This document shows, one piece after another, positions 35,329 through 46,604 of a stretch of DNA of 64,000 bases (its first letter is position 1; the number at the start of each line of letters is the position of its first letter). This DNA comes from Alphaproteobacteria bacterium. Lineage in GTDB: Bacteria; Pseudomonadota; Alphaproteobacteria; Acetobacterales; Acetobacteraceae. The position numbers and the translations under genes were made by a program. The stretch is taken from contig JAPLOI010000063.1 in assembly GCA_026400815.1 (NCBI GenBank), forward strand, positions 1 through 64,000, given 5' to 3'. A model generated the notes under the pieces. The model made no database searches, was not told the origin of the DNA, and saw only the letters and a list, made by a program, of their open reading frames with translations.

Positions 35329-36567
35329 ATGCTGACCCGTCGTTCCGCATTCAAGGCCGCAGCCGGCGTTGCCGCCGCCTCCGCCTTTGGCACCGAAGCC
35401 ATGGCGCAGGGCGCCGACAAGGTGATCAAGGTTGGCCTCAACCTGTCGTACACCGGCGCCGACGCGCTGGGCGCCCAGCGCATCGCCAATGGCGCGCAGA
35501 TGGCCTTCGATAGCGCGAATGCCCGCAAGATCGTGAAGGGCCATGTGTTCCGCATCGAGAAGTTCGATGACGCCACCGCCACCGCCGGCCAGTACGACCC
35601 CGCCCAGGGCGCGATCAACGCGCGCAAGATGGTGTCGGACAAGGCGATCATGGCCGCCATCGGCCCGATGATGTCTGGCGTGGGCAAGGCGATGAGCCCG
35701 ATCCTGTCCAGCGGCAACCTGCCGATCATCACGCCGTCGGCCACCAACCCCGACATTACCGACCCGAAATTCGCCAGCCAGTACCGCCCGGGCGGCAAGG
35801 CCGTGTTCTTCCGCACCGTGACGACGGATGCCTTCCAGGGCCCGAACATGGCGAACTACTTCGCCGACGTGCTGAAGGTGAAGACCATCTATATCCTGGA
35901 CGACAGCGGCGCCTTCGGCGTGGGCATCGCCGATGCGTTCGAGGGCCAGGCGAAGAAGAAGGGCATCACCGTGCTCGGCCGTGATCGGCTGGACCCGAAG
36001 GCGGCCGACTACGCCTCCGTGCTGACCAAAATCAAGTCGCTCAACGCCCAGGCGATCTACTATGGCGGCGTGACGCTGGCCGGCGTGAAGGTGGCCAAGC
36101 AGGCCTATGACATCATCCCGAACGCCATCAAGGGCGGCGGCGACGGCATCTGGGGCACCGACTTCCTCACCGCCGGCGGCTTCCCGGCCGTGGACGGCTG
36201 GTATGCCACCCAGGCGAGCCCGGAACTGGTGGGCGACCCGAAGCTGGCCGGCTGGAACAAGCTCTATGCGGAGCGCTTCAAGAGCCAGCCGGACAACTAC
36301 ACCATCACCGCCCATGCCGGCGCGGAGGCCATCATCGAGGCCGCCCGTACCCTGGTGGCGGCGAACAAGGCCGTGACCCGCGAAGCCCTGCGCGATGCGC
36401 TGCAGAGCGTGAAGGTGAACACCATCATGGGCACGGTGGAGTTCGACGCGAACGGCGACATCAAGAGCAAGGTCGTCAGCGTCTATCAGATCAAGAAGGA
36501 CGACTCGAAGAAGCTGGACGATCCCTCGGCCCAGTACAAGTATGTCGGCGTGGCCCCCGAGGCCTGA
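35329..36567 (+). CDS. livK: Branched-chain amino-acid-type ABC substrate-binding protein
   Basis: Type I periplasmic binding protein (LivJ/LivK family). 412 aa from ATG 35329 with AAGGAG upstream. Twin-arginine-like signal MLTRRSAFKAAAGVAAAS ending near EAMAQ. Then VIKVGLNLSYTGADALGAQR, MMSGVGKAMSPIL, ITPSATNPDITD, FFRTVTTDAFQGPNMA, and YGGVTLAGVKVAK, all family blocks. First gene of livK-livH-livMG-livF. The ligand may be another amide or amino acid, since the family is broad. Confidence 0.93.
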   Translation: MLTRRSAFKAAAGVAAASAFGTEAMAQGADKVIKVGLNLSYTGADALGAQRIANGAQMAFDSANARKIVKGHVFRIEKFDDATATAGQYDPAQGAINARKMVSDKAIMAAIGPMMSGVGKAMSPILSSGNLPIITPSATNPDITDPKFASQYRPGGKAVFFRTVTTDAFQGPNMANYFADVLKVKTIYILDDSGAFGVGIADAFEGQAKKKGITVLGRDRLDPKAADYASVLTKIKSLNAQAIYYGGVTLAGVKVAKQAYDIIPNAIKGGGDGIWGTDFLTAGGFPAVDGWYATQASPELVGDPKLAGWNKLYAERFKSQPDNYTITAHAGAEAIIEAARTLVAANKAVTREALRDALQSVKVNTIMGTVEFDANGDIKSKVVSVYQIKKDDSKKLDDPSAQYKYVGVAPEA

Positions 36568-36592
36568 TCGGCCGGCCCACACCTGAACGGAT

Positions 36593-36619
36593 GCGCCCTG
36601 GCCCACGCGGCCGGGGCGC
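36593..36619 (+). promoter_or_regulatory. Stem-loop between livK and livH
   Basis: GCGCCCTGGCC (36593-36603), loop CACGC, GGCCGGGGCGC (36609-36619), an 11-bp stem with one G-U pair, 26 bases after the livK stop. With no T-run it is likely an mRNA-stabilising or attenuating hairpin that raises binding-protein output over the permeases, as in other binding-protein operons. That role is inference. Confidence 0.55.
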
Positions 36620-36699
36620 CATTCCCCCTACCGCAGCCAAGGCCCGGCCCGCGCCCCATGCGCGGCCCGTGCGGCGCGCGATGCCGGAGACCCGCTTCG

Positions 36700-37629
36700 A
36701 TGACCTTCACCGATCTGCTGCTGCAGCAGGCGATCAACGGGCTCAGCCTGGGCGCCATGTATGCCTTGCTCGCGCTCGGCTTCACCCTGGTCTACGGCAT
36801 TCTCGAACTGATCAACTTCTCCCACTTCAACGTCTTCATGGTGGGCAGCTTCGTCGGCCTCCATATCCTGGAGGCGTTCGGCATCCAGGGGCAGCTGACG
36901 GTGCTGGCCGGCCTGCCGCTGATCGGCATTCTGCTGGTGGCGTTTGCCGGCACGATGCTGTTCTGCGGCGGATTGGGGGCGGGCATAGAACGCGTGTTGT
37001 TGCGGCCCCTGCGCCAGGTGCGCGGGCCCGCGCCGATGATCACCACCATCGGCATCTCCTATATCCTGTTCAACATCGTCATCCTCACCCAGGGCGCTGA
37101 CTCCAAGAACTTCCCCAACCCGCTGCCGCCCACGGAATGGCATATCGGCGGCGCGGAGTTGAAGCTGCGCGAGGTGCTGATCTGGGTGGTGGCCCTGCTG
37201 CTGATGGGCGGGCTGACCTATTTCGCCGGCTACACCAAGCTCGGCAAGGCGATGCGCGCCACCGCGCAGGACCCGGAAGCGGCACGCATGATGGGCGTGG
37301 ACGTGGACCGCGTGATCTCTGTTGCCTTCTTCCTCGGCGGCGCGATGGCCGGGGCGGGCGGGCTGATCTTCGGGCTGTACTACAACTTCACCAGCTTCAT
37401 CATCGGCTTCAAGACCGGGCTGTTCGCCTTCACCGCCGCCGTGCTGGGCGGCATCGGCAACGTGCCGGGCGCCATGATCGGCGGCATCCTCATCGGCCTG
37501 ATCGAGGCGATGAGCAGTGCCTTTATCGCCAATGCCTGGGCCGACGTGATCATCTTCTCGATCCTGGTGCTGGTCCTTGTGTTCATGCCCTCCGGCCTGC
37601 TTGGCCGCGTGGCCCCGAACAAGTCCTAG
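36700..37629 (+). CDS. livH: Branched-chain amino-acid-type ABC permease, LivH
   Basis: Inner-membrane permease, 309 aa from ATG 36700. Starts DLLLQQAINGLSLGAMYALL and has about eight membrane segments; FTLVYGILELINFSH and KLGKAMRATAQDPEAARMMG (EAA-like loop that meets the ATPases) are standard LivH blocks. Followed twelve bases later by the fused livM-livG gene. Confidence 0.94.
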   Translation: MTFTDLLLQQAINGLSLGAMYALLALGFTLVYGILELINFSHFNVFMVGSFVGLHILEAFGIQGQLTVLAGLPLIGILLVAFAGTMLFCGGLGAGIERVLLRPLRQVRGPAPMITTIGISYILFNIVILTQGADSKNFPNPLPPTEWHIGGAELKLREVLIWVVALLLMGGLTYFAGYTKLGKAMRATAQDPEAARMMGVDVDRVISVAFFLGGAMAGAGGLIFGLYYNFTSFIIGFKTGLFAFTAAVLGGIGNVPGAMIGGILIGLIEAMSSAFIANAWADVIIFSILVLVLVFMPSGLLGRVAPNKS

Positions 37630-37641
37630 GGAGGGGCCGCC

Positions 37642-39670
<2,029 letters not shown>

Positions 39671-39678
<8 letters not shown>

Positions 39679-40405
39679 CGCATTGCTCGAATTCCGCGGC
39701 GTCAACACCTACTACGGCGACCTGCATGTTCTGAAGAATGTCGACTACAGCATCGGCCGTGGCGAGATCGTCTGCCTGCTGGGCGGCAATGCCTCCGGCA
39801 AGTCCACGACGATGAAAACCATCATGGGCGTGGTGCGCCCACAAAGCGGCCAGGTGCTGTACGACGGGCAGGAGATCGCGGAGCTTGCCACCAGCAAGCG
39901 CGTGAAGCGCGGCATCGCCCCGGTGCTGGAGGCGCGCCGCCTGTTCCCGCGCATGACCGTTTACGAAAACCTGGAGATCGGCGCCTACACCCGCAAGAAG
40001 GGCCCGGAGTTCGACCAGGACCTGGAGCGCGTGTACCAGCTCTTCCCGCGCGTGAAGGAACGCCGCACCCAGATCTCCGGCACCCTCTCCGGCGGCGAGC
40101 AGCAGATGGTGGCGATCGGCCGCGCCTTGATGTCCCGCCCGAAGCTGATCTGCATGGACGAGCCCTCCATGGGCCTGTCGCCGCTGTTCGTGGAACAGGT
40201 GTTCGACATCATCCAGGAGATCAACAAGCAGGGCGTGACCATCTTCATGGTGGAACAGAACGCCTCCATGGCGCTGTCCATCGCGCATCGCGCCTATGTG
40301 CTGCAGACCGGCGTTGTTGTTCTCTCGGGCCCGGCGGCCGAGATGAAGGAGAACGAGATGATCAAGCAGGCCTATCTGGGCGAAATGCAGGTGGAAGCCG
40401 CCTGA
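39671..40405 (+). CDS. livF: Branched-chain amino-acid-type ABC ATPase, LivF
   Basis: 244 aa from ATG 39671, overlapping livM-livG. ATPase motifs: LGGNASGKSTTMK (Walker A with an unusual N-A-S instead of N-G-A), LSGGEQQMVAIGRAL, LICMDEPSMGLSP, and VEQNASMALSIAHRAYVLQTG at the C-terminus, typical of LivF. It pairs with the LivG half of the fused protein. Confidence 0.95.
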
Positions 40406-40412
40406 CGCCACC

Positions 40413-40847
40413 ATGAACGGCGAGGTCACGCTGCTCCTTTCGGGTGCGGAACGCCGCATCCAGGGCGGCCCGTTCAACGATTTCGTGCCGCCGGCGATCG
40501 GCGTGTGCCTGGAGATGCACTCGCGCCTGGCCAACCTCGCCGACGTGAAGATCGACGTGCCGGACTTCACCGCGCCTACGCAGGCCCAGCTGCACCAGGG
40601 CCTGTTGGAGACGCTGCGGCTGATGGAAGCGGCGCCCGATCTGCCGGTCTTTGTCGGCTGTGCCGCCGGGCTGGGCCGCACCGGCACCTTCATCGCGGCC
40701 CTGGCGCGCCTGGCCGGGATCGAGGACGGGGTGGCCTGGACGCGCGCGAACTACGACCGGCGCGCGGTGGAAACCCCGGCGCAGGAACAGGCGGTGGCGG
40801 CGCTTGACGTGGCGGCGGTCTGGGCCGCCTATGCGGCAAAACCGTAG
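40413..40847 (+). CDS. Small protein-tyrosine-phosphatase-like protein
   Basis: 144 aa. The segment VFVGCAAGLGRTGT fits the CX5R phosphate-binding loop of dual-specificity phosphatases, with the nucleophile Cys near residue 80. The His that usually precedes the Cys is Gly here, and an upstream general-acid Asp could be in IDVPDFTAP. The N-terminus has no signal peptide, so it is cytoplasmic. It lies between two transport operons, eight bases after livF and sixteen before the next gene; the target is unknown. Confidence 0.75.
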   Translation: MNGEVTLLLSGAERRIQGGPFNDFVPPAIGVCLEMHSRLANLADVKIDVPDFTAPTQAQLHQGLLETLRLMEAAPDLPVFVGCAAGLGRTGTFIAALARLAGIEDGVAWTRANYDRRAVETPAQEQAVAALDVAAVWAAYAAKP

Positions 40848-40863
40848 TTCCGGAGGGTCTTCC

Positions 40864-41880
40864 ATGCGCCTCACCCGCCGCGCCGCGCTCGCCCTGGGCG
40901 CGACCACGCTCACCATGCCCGCCCTGGCCCAGGCACCCGCGCCGATCCGCCTTGGCCTGCTGCGCACCGCCTCGCCGGCACCGCTCTACATCGCGCAGGA
41001 ACGCGGCTGGTTCCGCGAAGCCGGGGTGGAGGTGCAGTTCCGCTTCTTCGATGCCGCCCAGCCGATCGCCGCCGCTGCCGTTTCTGGCGATACCGACATG
41101 GGCATCACGGCGTTGACCGGCGGGTTCTTCGCCCTGGCCGGGCGCGGCGAGCTAGTGGTGATCGGCGGCGGGCTGCACGAGCAGCGCGGGCTGAAGCTGA
41201 CGGCCGTGCTGGTGTCGAAGAAGGCCTACGATGCCGGGCTCACGAGCCTGGACAAGCTGGGCGGGAAGAGCTTCGGCATCACGCAATACGGCTCCAGCTT
41301 CCACTACATGGCCGGGCGGCTGGCCGAGACCCAGAATTTCGACCTGAAGTCGCTCACCCTGCGCCCGCTGCAGACGGTGCAGAACATGGTCGCCGCCGTG
41401 CGCACCGGGCAGGTGGATGCCACCATGGCGATCGCATCGATGGCCACGCCGGCGGCAGCCAGCGGCGAGGCGGTGATCATCGGCTGGGTGGGCGACCACG
41501 TGCCCTACCAGATCACCGCGCTGTTCGCCTCCAAGGCGATGGTCGGCAACCGTGCCGATGACCTGCGCAAGTTCGCTACCGCCTATCGCCGTGGCATCAC
41601 TTCCTATCGCGAGGCCTTCCTGCGCCTGGATGCCTCTGGCACCCCGCAATATGGCCCGGCGACGGATGCCGCGATTGCCGACATCACCAAATACGTCTTC
41701 GTCGGCGACCCCGCCGCCGGGGACAAGATCAAGGCCGGACTGGGCTGGTACGACGAAGGCGGGGCGCTCAACGTCGCCGATGTGCGCAACCAGCTCACCT
41801 GGTTCTCGGCCCAGGGCATGGTGAAGGGCGAGGTGGACGCGGGCGCCATCATCGACACACGGTTCCTGCCCACACGGTGA
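40864..41880 (+). CDS. NitT/TauT-type ABC substrate-binding protein
   Basis: 338 aa from ATG 40864 with GGAGGG upstream. Twin-arginine-like signal MRLTRRAALALGATTLTMPALAQ, then IRLGLLRTASPAPLYIAQERGWFREAGVEV, the N-terminal block of SsuA/TauA/ThiY-like proteins, and GDTDMGITALTGGFF. First subunit of a three-gene uptake system. The ligand could be a sulfonate, nitrate, pyrimidine or an aromatic; the sequence does not decide. Confidence 0.9.
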   Translation: MRLTRRAALALGATTLTMPALAQAPAPIRLGLLRTASPAPLYIAQERGWFREAGVEVQFRFFDAAQPIAAAAVSGDTDMGITALTGGFFALAGRGELVVIGGGLHEQRGLKLTAVLVSKKAYDAGLTSLDKLGGKSFGITQYGSSFHYMAGRLAETQNFDLKSLTLRPLQTVQNMVAAVRTGQVDATMAIASMATPAAASGEAVIIGWVGDHVPYQITALFASKAMVGNRADDLRKFATAYRRGITSYREAFLRLDASGTPQYGPATDAAIADITKYVFVGDPAAGDKIKAGLGWYDEGGALNVADVRNQLTWFSAQGMVKGEVDAGAIIDTRFLPTR

Positions 41881-42650
41881 GTTCCGTTCGCCTCCGCGCC
41901 GAGGGCATCGGCCACCGCTTCGGCGCGCTGCAGGTGCTGGCGGACATCGAGCTGGATATCCGCCCCGGCGAGGTGACGGTGCTGCTCGGCCCCTCGGGCT
42001 GCGGCAAGTCCACGCTGCTGGCCATCCTCGGCGGGCTGCTGAAGCCGGAGCGGGGCAGGGTGGTGGTGGAGGGCACGCCGCCGCCGGGCTGCCTCAATCC
42101 GCTCACCTATGTGTTCCAGGATTTCGCCCTGCTGCCCTGGCGGCGGGTGGCGGCCAATGTCTCCCTGGTGCTCGAAGGCTGCTTGCCCAAGCCGGAACGC
42201 GAGGCGCGCATCAGCGAGGTGCTGGCGCTGACCGGCCTCACTGATTTCGCGCAGGCCTGGCCGCGCCAGCTTTCCGGCGGCATGCGCCAGCGCCTCGGCA
42301 TCGCCCGCGCGCTGGCCGTGCGCCCCGCCGTGCTGCTGATGGATGAGCCGCTTTCGGCGCTGGACACGCCCACCCGCCTGCTGCTGCAGGAGGAGTTCGC
42401 CGAGACCATCGCGCGCACCGGCCTCACCTGCGTCTATGTCACCCACAACCTGGCCGAGGCGGTGCGCATGGGCCACGAGATCGTCGTGCTTTCCCGCCGC
42501 CCCGGCCGCATCGCCGCCCGCCTGCGCCTGGATGCCCCGCTCACCAGCCGCACCCCGGACGATCCCGCGCTGCGCGAAGCCGAGGCACGGCTATGGACCA
42601 TCATCCGGGCGGATGCCGCCGCGGCCACGCATGAGATGGACCATGGCTGA
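41877..42650 (+). CDS. NitT/TauT-type ABC ATPase
   Basis: 257 aa from GTG 41877, overlapping the preceding stop (GTGA). Walker A LGPSGCGKSTLLAIL, Q-loop YVFQDFALLPWR, signature LSGGMRQRLGIARAL, Walker B VLLMDEPLSALD, H-loop YVTHNLAEAVRMG. These are the blocks of SsuB/TauB. It overlaps the permease gene by eight bases. Confidence 0.95.
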   Translation: MSSVRLRAEGIGHRFGALQVLADIELDIRPGEVTVLLGPSGCGKSTLLAILGGLLKPERGRVVVEGTPPPGCLNPLTYVFQDFALLPWRRVAANVSLVLEGCLPKPEREARISEVLALTGLTDFAQAWPRQLSGGMRQRLGIARALAVRPAVLLMDEPLSALDTPTRLLLQEEFAETIARTGLTCVYVTHNLAEAVRMGHEIVVLSRRPGRIAARLRLDAPLTSRTPDDPALREAEARLWTIIRADAAAATHEMDHG

Positions 42651-43437
42651 AATCCCGTTCCGCGATGTTCCGTTCAGGGCGGGGGGCTTCGCGCCCCGCA
42701 TCATCCCGTTCGCCGGTGCCGCCACACTCGTGCTGCTGCTGGCGCTGTGGCAGGGCGCGGCCAGTGCAGGGCTTATCTCCACCCGCTTCCTGCCGCCGCC
42801 GGTCGCCATCGCCCGCGCGCTCGCCATGCTGGCGGCCAGCGGCGAGCTGTGGGGGCATCTCTCGGCGTCGCTGCAACGCTTCGCGTTCGGCTGGGCCATG
42901 GGCACGGCGGCCGGGCTCGTTGCCGGCTTCGCCATCGGGTTGTTCACCCTGTTCCGCACCCCGGGCATGGCGGTGGTCTCCGCCCTGTTCCCCATCCCGA
43001 AGATCGCGCTCGCCCCGCTGTTCATCATCTGGTTCGGTATCGGGGAGGGCAGCAAGCTGGCCACACTGGCCTTCGGCGTGTTCTTCCCCACCGTGATCAA
43101 CACGGTCGCCGGGGTGGATGGCGTGCCGCGCACGCTGATCCGGATGGGCCAGAGCTTCGGCCTGTCGTGGCACGCCATCGTACGCAAGATCGTGCTGCCC
43201 GGGGCCCTTCCCGCCATCCTGTCGGGCTTCCGCATCACCACCTCCACCGCGGTGATCCTGCTGGTGGCCGCCGAGATGATCGGGGCCGATCGCGGCATCG
43301 GCAGCTACGTGCTGCAGGCCGGCAACCTCTACGATACCGAGGGGCTGATGGCGGGGATCGTGATGCTCAGCGCCCTGGGTCTCTCGGTGGCCTGGGCGCT
43401 GGGGCGGCTGGAGCGGTGGTTGCTGGCGTGGCGGTAG
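42643..43437 (+). CDS. NitT/TauT-type ABC permease
   Basis: 264 aa from ATG 42643. About six membrane segments; LSASLQRFAFGWAMGTAAGL and the EAA loop GQSFGLSWHAIVRKIVLPGALPAIL mark the SsuC/TauC family. Last gene of the operon. The 45-base gap to the convergent beta-helix gene holds no clear terminator. Confidence 0.93.
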   Translation: MAEIPFRDVPFRAGGFAPRIIPFAGAATLVLLLALWQGAASAGLISTRFLPPPVAIARALAMLAASGELWGHLSASLQRFAFGWAMGTAAGLVAGFAIGLFTLFRTPGMAVVSALFPIPKIALAPLFIIWFGIGEGSKLATLAFGVFFPTVINTVAGVDGVPRTLIRMGQSFGLSWHAIVRKIVLPGALPAILSGFRITTSTAVILLVAAEMIGADRGIGSYVLQAGNLYDTEGLMAGIVMLSALGLSVAWALGRLERWLLAWR

Positions 43438-43482
43438 CGTCTGATCGTCGGAGGCGGAACGCCGGAGACGTGAATCAGCCGC

Positions 43483-45081
43483 TCAGCGACCGGCGTCGCG
43501 ACACTTCGCGTAGTCCTCGAACGCCCCCGGCATCGCCCGGCCCATACGTTCCATGCCGCACAGATCGGCGCGCCATTCCGCGAGTGTTATCTGCGCCGGC
43601 CGTTCGCGCCAGCGCAGGTCCAGCTTCGCCACGTCGCGGAACACGTCGCGCACCGGGTGCTGCCCCACGAACAGGCCCAGCAGCGGCGTGCCCAGATTGT
43701 CCCGCTCGCGCAGCAGCGCCGCGTCGCGCGCCAGGATCGCGCCATCCACCACGTTGCCCACCACGTCGGCGGAGGATTCGGCGAACCGCACACTGATCCC
43801 CGCCGTGTCCAGCACCGTGTTGTTCGCGATCAGCGAGCGCTGGCCCTTGTTCACGTAGATGCCGACATCGTTGCAGAAGGCGATGAGGTTGTCGCGGATC
43901 ACGCCCGCCACCTGCTCCACGCCGAGGGCACCCTGCTGGCGCTTCACCGCATCCGGGAAGGTGCCGCCGCCACCGACCGAAAGCCCCACGGTGGGGGATT
44001 TCGCGCCCAGCAGCTTCCATTCGCACAGCACCACGTTGCGCTCCATCACGGTCCCTTCGCCCTCGCCCTTCATGAAGGCGGCATAGGTCGCGCCACCGCG
44101 ATAGGCGCGCTGGAAATCGGCGATGAAGTTGCCGGCGATGCGCCAGTGGCTTGCCGCCACCAGGTCGATCGGCGTGACCGGGTTGCGCGTGTCCCGCGCG
44201 GCGCGGTTGGTCAGGGAGTTGCCCTCGATCCGGCCGCGATCCGGAAAGGTACCGCCCTCGCCATTGATCTTGACGTGGGCGTTGAAGTCCTCGATCCGGT
44301 TGTTGCGGATCACGGTCCCCGCGGCGCCGCCCACCACGTGGAAGGCGTGCTCGCAATCCTTGTGGCTCTCGCACATGCCGCGGATCGCCAGGTTCTCCAC
44401 CACCCAATGCGGCGCGCTGATCTTGAAGGCCGCGACAGCGTAGGATTCGATCGAGGCATCACCCAGCCGCTCCGCCCGCAGCGTGATCGGTGCCGATGGT
44501 GTTCCCGGCCGCGTGACCTGCAGGCCGCGCCCGCCGACGGTATAGGTGCCCGGCAGCAGCTGGATCACCTGGCCCGGTGTCGCCGCGGCCAGTGCGGCCT
44601 CCAGCTGCGGCGTGCTGGTCACCAGTTTCACCATGCCGGCGGGCGCCGTGCCGGAGCGGGCAACGGAAGCCCCGGCCTGCGGCGGCAGCGCCGGCTCGCC
44701 GAACCGCTCCAGCCGGTCCATCGCATCGAGAAAGCCCGCCACCTTGCCCGCGGCCATCACAATCAGCGCGTGGTTGCCCGCCGCGCGCTGCTGGATATAG
44801 GGCGCCCATTCGTGCGGCGTGCGGCCGACATCCATCAGGTACCAACCCAGGCCGCCCACCGCCGCCGCGCCGGCAAAGACCCCCAGCACCAGCAGCGCCA
44901 GCAGCCAGCCCCAGATCGGCGAGCGCGGGCGCCGCACGCGGATCACCTTGCGGCGCTCCGTCGGCTTCTCGCCGCGCCGCTCCCGTTCCGCGCGCCGGAT
45001 CATCCGTGGCGCCACCGTGCCCGCCGCGACATCGGCCAGGCTGGGCTCGCGCGGTGGTTCCCAGGCCGGCGGGCGCGCCAT
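43483..45081 (-). CDS. Membrane-anchored right-handed beta-helix protein
   Basis: 532 aa. Basic cytoplasmic N-terminus (about 50 residues), one membrane helix WGWLLALLVLGVFAGAAAVGG, then a periplasmic part with repeated Asn/Ile-rich turns: HWVVENLAIRG, GTVIRNNRIEDF, GRIEGNSLTNRA, HWRIAGNFIADF, GVIRDNLIAF, SLIANNTVLDT. This pattern of short beta-strands is that of pectate-lyase-like or carbohydrate-binding/sulfohydrolase beta-helices. No catalytic set is recognisable. The start lies next to the tartrate-dehydrogenase-like gene end, in the same direction. Confidence 0.82.
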   Translation of the reverse strand: MARPPAWEPPREPSLADVAAGTVAPRMIRRAERERRGEKPTERRKVIRVRRPRSPIWGWLLALLVLGVFAGAAAVGGLGWYLMDVGRTPHEWAPYIQQRAAGNHALIVMAAGKVAGFLDAMDRLERFGEPALPPQAGASVARSGTAPAGMVKLVTSTPQLEAALAAATPGQVIQLLPGTYTVGGRGLQVTRPGTPSAPITLRAERLGDASIESYAVAAFKISAPHWVVENLAIRGMCESHKDCEHAFHVVGGAAGTVIRNNRIEDFNAHVKINGEGGTFPDRGRIEGNSLTNRAARDTRNPVTPIDLVAASHWRIAGNFIADFQRAYRGGATYAAFMKGEGEGTVMERNVVLCEWKLLGAKSPTVGLSVGGGGTFPDAVKRQQGALGVEQVAGVIRDNLIAFCNDVGIYVNKGQRSLIANNTVLDTAGISVRFAESSADVVGNVVDGAILARDAALLRERDNLGTPLLGLFVGQHPVRDVFRDVAKLDLRWRERPAQITLAEWRADLCGMERMGRAMPGAFEDYAKCRDAGR

Positions 45082-45084
45082 GGG

Positions 45085-46170
45085 CTACCCCACCCGCGGC
45101 AGGTTCATCCCCGCCAGCACCTGCAGCATCGCCGCCGTCACCTCCTTCGTGGTGGCCTTGCCGCCGAGATCCGGCGTCAGCACCCCGGCAGCGCAAACCT
45201 GCTCGATCGCCGTCATCAGCACCGCGGCCGCCGCCCGCTCACCGAGATGCTCCAGCATCATCGACGCGGTCCAGAAACTGGCCACCGGGTTGGCGATGCC
45301 CTTGCCGGTGATGTCGAAGGCGCTGCCGTGGATCGGCTCGAACATGGAGGGATAGCGCCGCTGCGGGTCCACATTCCCCGTGGGCGCGATGCCCAGGGAG
45401 CCCGCAAGGGCCGCGGCCAGGTCCGACAGGATGTCGGCATGCAGGTTGGTGGCCACCACGGTGTCGATGCTCTGCGGCTTGCGCACCATGCGCATCGTCA
45501 TCGCATCCACCAGCTCCTTGTCCCAGGTCACGTCCGGGTAGTCGGCGGCCACTTCCAGCGCGATCTCGTCCCACATCACCAGGCCGAAGCGCTGGGCGTT
45601 GGATTTGGTCACGATGGTGATGTGCTTGCGCGGGCGTGCCTGGGCGCAATCGAAGGCGAAGCGCATGATCCGCTCCACGCCCACGCGGGTGAAGATCGCC
45701 ACCTCGGTCGCCACTTCTTCCGGCAATCCCTTGTGCGCCCGCCCGCCATGGCCCGCGTATTCGCCCTCGGAATTCTCGCGGATGATCAACCAGTCCAGCT
45801 CCGCCGGCCCCACGTCGCGCAGCGGGGAGGTCACGCCGGGGAAGATCTTCGTCGGCCGCACATTGGCGTATTGGTCGAAGCCCTGGCAGATCGGCAGGCG
45901 CAGGCCCCAGAGCGAGATGTGGTCCGGCACGTCCTGCGCGCCGACCGCGCCGAAATAGATCGCGTCCTGCGCCTTGAGCTGCTGCAGCCCATCCGCCGGC
46001 ATGAACGCCCCGGTCGCCTTGTAGCGGTCCGACCCCCAGTCCAGCCGCGTTACCTCCAGGCGGAAGTCGCCCATGCGTGCGGAAAGCGCCTCCAGCACCT
46101 CCAGCCCTGCTTCGATCACCTCCGGCCCGATGCCGTCGGCGGGAATGGACGCGATCTTGTGGGTGCGCAT
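45085..46170 (-). CDS. Tartrate dehydrogenase/D-malate-type decarboxylating dehydrogenase
   Basis: 361 aa from ATG 46170. Member of the isopropylmalate/isocitrate dehydrogenase fold: IASIPADGIGPEVIEAGLEVL, LRLPICQGFDQYANVRPTKIFPG, ENSEGEYAGHGGR, TKSNAQRFGLVMWDE, and NLHADILSDLAAALAGSLGIAP. ENSEGEYAG and the short GDFRLEV region match tartrate/D-malate dehydrogenases (TtuC/DmlA) better than LeuB. NAD and Mn-dependent decarboxylation of malate or tartrate is likely. A probable organic-acid catabolic role fits the neighbourhood. Confidence 0.88.
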   Translation of the reverse strand: MRTHKIASIPADGIGPEVIEAGLEVLEALSARMGDFRLEVTRLDWGSDRYKATGAFMPADGLQQLKAQDAIYFGAVGAQDVPDHISLWGLRLPICQGFDQYANVRPTKIFPGVTSPLRDVGPAELDWLIIRENSEGEYAGHGGRAHKGLPEEVATEVAIFTRVGVERIMRFAFDCAQARPRKHITIVTKSNAQRFGLVMWDEIALEVAADYPDVTWDKELVDAMTMRMVRKPQSIDTVVATNLHADILSDLAAALAGSLGIAPTGNVDPQRRYPSMFEPIHGSAFDITGKGIANPVASFWTASMMLEHLGERAAAAVLMTAIEQVCAAGVLTPDLGGKATTKEVTAAMLQVLAGMNLPRVG

Positions 46171-46335
46171 GGCGTTCCTCGAATGGTTCGGCCCAGAGTG
46201 GCCCGGCGCGCCAGCAGGATCAATCGGGCCTTCTTGCCGGGCTGTTTCGCAACAAAATGTATATTCTATCTGCAATCATTGCCAATACTCAAAGAGACGG
46301 TCATCCAATCAACGTTGCTTGAACGGAGATTCACC

Positions 46336-46604
46336 ATGCGTTGGTTGCCGCTTCTTGGCCGAGTGATGAGTCTGTCTGGCGACGCGCAGGCCTTCACCCC
46401 GGCACCCACTCCATCGTTCTGCTCTACGAGACTTTGCTGATCACGTCCGCGGCGACAGTCAACAAGGCGCAGGAATTGCCGCCCGCGCCTCTCAGCCTCG
46501 GTGCCTATACCGCGGCGCTGTCCACCACCGCTCCAGAGCCCGCCAGCCTGGCCCTGTTCGGCACCGCCCTGCTCGGTCTCGCCCTGCGTTGCCGCCGCGC
46601 CTAA
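46336..46604 (+). pseudogene. Broken PEP-CTERM protein gene
   Basis: ATG 46336 follows CGGAGATTCACC and opens a signal-like start (MRWLPLLGRVMSLSGDAQAF) that stops at 46440. In another frame (46341-46604) the sequence ends with PEPASLALFGTALLGLALR then Cys-Arg-Arg-Ala, a textbook PEP-CTERM sorting signal (PEP, membrane helix, basic tail). A single frameshift between 46341 and 46440 would join a short exported protein of about 85-90 residues. No exosortase gene is in the window. It could also be real but programmed frameshifting, which is less likely. Confidence 0.6.

Noticed and set aside
43657-46440. 927-codon open frame on the + strand
   Set aside because: Antisense to the beta-helix and tartrate-dehydrogenase-like genes, composed of His/Arg/Ala repeats. 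Only its last codons (from 46336) are of interest, as the start of the broken PEP-CTERM gene.
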